From contig NZ_OY829290.1 in NCBI RefSeq assembly GCF_963691685.1, positions 2,108,001 to 2,172,000 on the forward strand: a stretch of DNA of 64,000 bases, in the 5' to 3' direction. The DNA comes from Thalassovita sp. GTDB taxonomy: Bacteria > Pseudomonadota > Alphaproteobacteria > Rhodobacterales > Rhodobacteraceae. The position numbers were made by a program, and so were the translations under genes. Positions 61,294 to 64,000 of this stretch are shown here, piece by piece. How positions within the stretch are numbered: the stretch's first letter is position 1; every line of letters starts with the position of its first letter. The notes beneath the pieces are model-generated. The model did not search any database. It was not told the origin of the DNA and saw only the letters and a program-made list of their open reading frames with translations.

Positions 61294-61410
61294 ATGAACC
61301 ATAACGAGCAGATCATAATGCCAGACCAGCACATTTCCCCCGCGGCCCCTGTGGTGCGCGTGCGACAGCTGTTGCGCAGTTCTGTGATTGCCACGGGACA
61401 GGGCGCATAA
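61294..61410 (+). CDS. Short ORF coupled to the second RTX/Hint gene
   Basis: 38 codons (begins MNHNEQIIMPDQHISPAAPV, ends IATGQGA). Its TAA overlaps the next start as TAATG, a typical coupling arrangement. The ribosome site is weak and no domain is seen; it may be a leader peptide or accessory protein. Confidence 0.4.
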   Translation: MNHNEQIIMPDQHISPAAPVVRVRQLLRSSVIATGQGA

Positions 61411-64000
61411 TGGACGGATCATTTTTCATCTACGGCAATGACCTGCTGGCAGCACCGGCTCTGGCGGCCTCGCCTGGGCAGTTGGCTGTGTCTGGGGGCG
61501 CGGCGCTGTTTGGTGCCGGGCAGGTGGTTGTGCTGCAGGTTGTGGATGCCGCGGATGATGGCAGCTTTACCGATGCGACCACCATCACAGGTGTGACCGT
61601 CTATGCCAGTCATGAAGATTACTTAGCGGCGACAGTGCTTTACAGCTACAGCGGTGTGGCCACAGTCAGCACGGATCCCGCTGCGATGGGGGATGTCTAT
61701 CTGGCGCTGGACCTGTCTGGTTTGACCTCGGCCGATGGGGGCGCACCTATGCTGTCTGACGTTCTGATCGCGCCGGGGGCGGATCTGACCGGGCAAAGTG
61801 ACGCGATCACTTTGCCGCATCAGCAAGACCTTGATGAGGCCGGACCGGGTGTGGCGGATGGGCTGTTCGATCTGGCCGCGGCGGAACTGGCGTACCAAGG
61901 CCCCAGTGGCGTGCAATATGTGATCGAAGGCACCTCAGGCGATGACGAAATGGGCTTCGATCTGGAGCCTGACGCAGATGGCGATCGCCGGGATTCCAAT
62001 GATGCGGCTGATGGGTCAAACGATGATGTGTTCCGCGCAGGTGCCGGAAATGACACGGTTTTTGCCGGTCACGGCAATGATCTGATCGACGCCGGTCATG
62101 GCAATGACAGCATCCTGGCCGGTGAGGATGATGATACCATCTACGGCGGTGCAGGCGATGACACCATCCGTGCCGATGAGGGCGCTGACCACATCTATGG
62201 CGGTCACGGCAATGACAGCATCGAAGGCTTTGACGGTACCGATTACATCGTTGGTGGCGATGGCGATGACTGGATGAACGGCGACCGCGGCTCGGACACG
62301 ATGTTCGGCGGCGCGGGCAATGACTGGATGCGCGGATCCTTCGGCAATGAATGGATGGAAGGCGGCACCGGCAATGACTTTATCTGGTCCGGCTATGGCG
62401 ATGACACCATTCGGCTGGAAAACGATTTTGGCAATGATACCATTGAGATGGAAGGCATTGATGAAGTCACCGGCGACGTTCTCGACCTGACCGCGATCAC
62501 CGATGATTTGGTAGTGGATCTGACCCATGGCCTAGAAGGCTGGGGTGCGATCAGCGATGGCACGTATACGGCCACTTTTGAGGATGTCGAAAACCTGCTG
62601 TTGGGCAGTGGCAATGACACCGTGCGGCTGGGCGATTTCAGTGGCGCGGATGCGGTCGTTGGCTTCCGCCTGCCCACGCTGAACCCAGATGGCACCTATA
62701 GTGTTTATGACCGCTTTGATCTGTCTGCCATGACCGATGAGGGCGGTGAGCCCTTGGGCGATGGTGATCTGCGCATGCAGATGGCTGATGATGGCAGCGC
62801 GATGCTGTTGTTCCCGAAGGCAGAGAGCATCGTCCTTGTTGGTGTCACCCCAGATCAGCTGTCTGACCCGGCTATGTTGGAGGCGATGGGCCTGCCAAGT
62901 CTGGCGGGCACGGTGCCCACCTCAGACGGGGTGATTGACGGCACAGCGGGCGCGGATGTCATCGATGTGGATTACACCGGCGACGGTGATGGCGATCGCA
63001 TTGATGCCGGTGACGGAACCGGCGGCGCTGGCCCGGATGATGATCTGGTCGAAGCAGGCGGTGGCGCTGATCAGGTCACTGCCGTTGCCGGGTCAGATAC
63101 GGTTTACGGCGAAGCAGGTGATGATACCCTGCTTGGTGGCGACGGCGATGACGTGCTGCACGGTGGCGCGGGGCTGGACAGTCTGGTGGCCGGGCAGGGC
63201 AATGACACGCTTTATGGCGGCGATGACGCGGATTGGCTGGTCGGTGGCGGCGGCTACAGCTGGCTGTATGGCGGTGACGGCAATGACGGTTTCCGCGTTG
63301 GCGATGGCGATTTCGCGCTAGGGGAATCCGGCGATGACTGGTTCCACATCCAATATGACAGCCTGGCCCCCGATGTGGAGATGACCGTCATTGGCGGTGA
63401 AACCGGCGAAAGTGCGGGCGACCGCCTCAAAATTCTGGGGCCGGCCACGATCACCTATGATCCGGTGGATCCCGAGGCGGGCACAGTTGTCTGGGCCAAT
63501 GGCGCGGTGCTGCATTTCTCGGAAATTGAAAACATCAGTCAGGTGTCCTGCTTCACCTCGGAAACCCGCATTCTGACCACCCGTGGCGAACGGCCCGCTG
63601 GCCAGCTGAAGGTTGGCGATCTGGTGATGACGCGGGATTATCATTTCCAGCCGATCCGCTGGGTGGGGCAACGGCGTCTGACCCGGCAGGATCAGATGAC
63701 GGCGCCCGAATTGCGCCCAGTGCATATTCCGGCTGGGACCTTGGGGGCAGGGGTGCCGCAGCGTGATCTGCTGGTGTCACCGCAACACCGCATTCTGATC
63801 TCGGGGCCGGAGGTGGCGCTTTGGTTTGGTGAGGATGAGGTGCTGGTGCCGGCCATTCAGCTGACCTGCCTGGACGGGGTCGAACAGCGTGCGGCGGCAC
63901 CGGTGACCTATATCCACTTCATGTTTGATCGCCATCAGATCGTGTTGAGCGATGGCGCCTGGAGTGAAAGCTTCCAGCCCGGTGATCTGACACTGGCGGG
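61410..64000 (+). CDS. RTX-repeat protein with Hint domain (3' truncated by window)
   Basis: At least 863 residues; the gene continues beyond the window. After a beta-rich N-terminal region (MDGSFFIYGNDLLAAPALAA), RTX units occur at about 210-330 (GGAGDDTIRADEGAD, GGDGDDWMNGDRGSD) and about 510-620 (GGDGDDVLHGGAGLD). A Hint domain starts at Cys714 (CFTSETRILTTRGERPAGQL) with VSPQHRILI and YIHFMFDRHQIV. It is paralogous to the upstream protein, most clearly in the Hint domain. No N-terminal signal; type I secretion likely. Confidence 0.9.
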   Translation, partial: MDGSFFIYGNDLLAAPALAASPGQLAVSGGAALFGAGQVVVLQVVDAADDGSFTDATTITGVTVYASHEDYLAATVLYSYSGVATVSTDPAAMGDVYLALDLSGLTSADGGAPMLSDVLIAPGADLTGQSDAITLPHQQDLDEAGPGVADGLFDLAAAELAYQGPSGVQYVIEGTSGDDEMGFDLEPDADGDRRDSNDAADGSNDDVFRAGAGNDTVFAGHGNDLIDAGHGNDSILAGEDDDTIYGGAGDDTIRADEGADHIYGGHGNDSIEGFDGTDYIVGGDGDDWMNGDRGSDTMFGGAGNDWMRGSFGNEWMEGGTGNDFIWSGYGDDTIRLENDFGNDTIEMEGIDEVTGDVLDLTAITDDLVVDLTHGLEGWGAISDGTYTATFEDVENLLLGSGNDTVRLGDFSGADAVVGFRLPTLNPDGTYSVYDRFDLSAMTDEGGEPLGDGDLRMQMADDGSAMLLFPKAESIVLVGVTPDQLSDPAMLEAMGLPSLAGTVPTSDGVIDGTAGADVIDVDYTGDGDGDRIDAGDGTGGAGPDDDLVEAGGGADQVTAVAGSDTVYGEAGDDTLLGGDGDDVLHGGAGLDSLVAGQGNDTLYGGDDADWLVGGGGYSWLYGGDGNDGFRVGDGDFALGESGDDWFHIQYDSLAPDVEMTVIGGETGESAGDRLKILGPATITYDPVDPEAGTVVWANGAVLHFSEIENISQVSCFTSETRILTTRGERPAGQLKVGDLVMTRDYHFQPIRWVGQRRLTRQDQMTAPELRPVHIPAGTLGAGVPQRDLLVSPQHRILISGPEVALWFGEDEVLVPAIQLTCLDGVEQRAAAPVTYIHFMFDRHQIVLSDGAWSESFQPGDLTLA

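Noticed and set aside
60034..61422. 462-codon frame on the minus strand opposite the RTX/Hint gene
   Set aside because: Repeats in it only mirror the RTX repeats; no domain or start signal.
1..64000. CRISPR array
   Set aside because: No regularly spaced identical repeats of 25-40 bp with unique spacers were found; the only regular repeats are the RTX, porin and att-side ones.

Overview
The window looks like a high-GC alphaproteobacterial chromosome, most likely a marine Rhodobacterales (Roseobacter-group) strain. The evidence is the house-keeping set (class II B12-dependent ribonucleotide reductase NrdJ, FabI, a double cold-shock-domain protein), the paired RTX/Hint secreted proteins at the right end, and CtrA-type TTAA-N7-TTAA sites. 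No database search was run; all identifications come from reading motifs and gene order.

Chromosomal left flank (1-13023): a class I/II aminotransferase cut by the window edge, gpt, an L,D-transpeptidase-like protein, a LysE exporter and fabI on the minus strand; then pdxH, a two-CSD protein, a DUF192 protein, tRNA-Pro(TGG), nrdJ preceded by a likely pair of NrdR boxes, a soluble methyl-accepting protein, dsbB, a YqaA/DedA membrane protein and tRNA-Leu(CAA).

Integrated element (12969-57558, about 44.5 kb): a tyrosine integrase sits beside tRNA-Leu. A perfect 56-bp copy of the tRNA 3' end recurs at 57503-57558, so the whole interval behaves as one tRNA-integrated prophage. Its layout is: leftward integration/recombination genes (int, excisionase-like, RecT and small coupled ORFs); an immunity region with divergent repressor and Cro-like genes and three GTTCA-N7-TGAAC operators, two of them forming the exact 17-bp spacer of a promoter; rightward replication genes (RusA, DUF1376-type); a terminator; then a siphovirus late operon from terminase to tail fibre, with a probable -1 frameshift in the tail chaperone, ending in a membrane-anchored lysozyme and Rz/Rz1 spanins. 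Two small secreted-protein genes (morons) lie on the opposite strand.

Cargo between the lysis genes and attR (43.5-57.5 kb): a CspA protein and a DEAD-box helicase; a three-gene leftward cluster of a nitrilase-fold protein, a group II/UG-like reverse transcriptase (YVDD) and a PD-(D/E)xK nuclease overlapping the RT by 11 bp; and an RND/MMPL transporter (frameshifted at a run of nine G), LolA-like protein and beta-barrel operon. The RT/nuclease/nitrilase cluster is the best candidate for an unusual, probably anti-phage, system. RTs fused to nitrilase domains are known as defence RTs, but the split arrangement plus a nuclease differs from that.

Chromosomal right flank (57559-64000): the displaced tRNA-Leu terminator, a small hypothetical gene, a long regulatory region with two CtrA-like sites, and two RTX-repeat/Hint-domain proteins, the second cut by the window edge.
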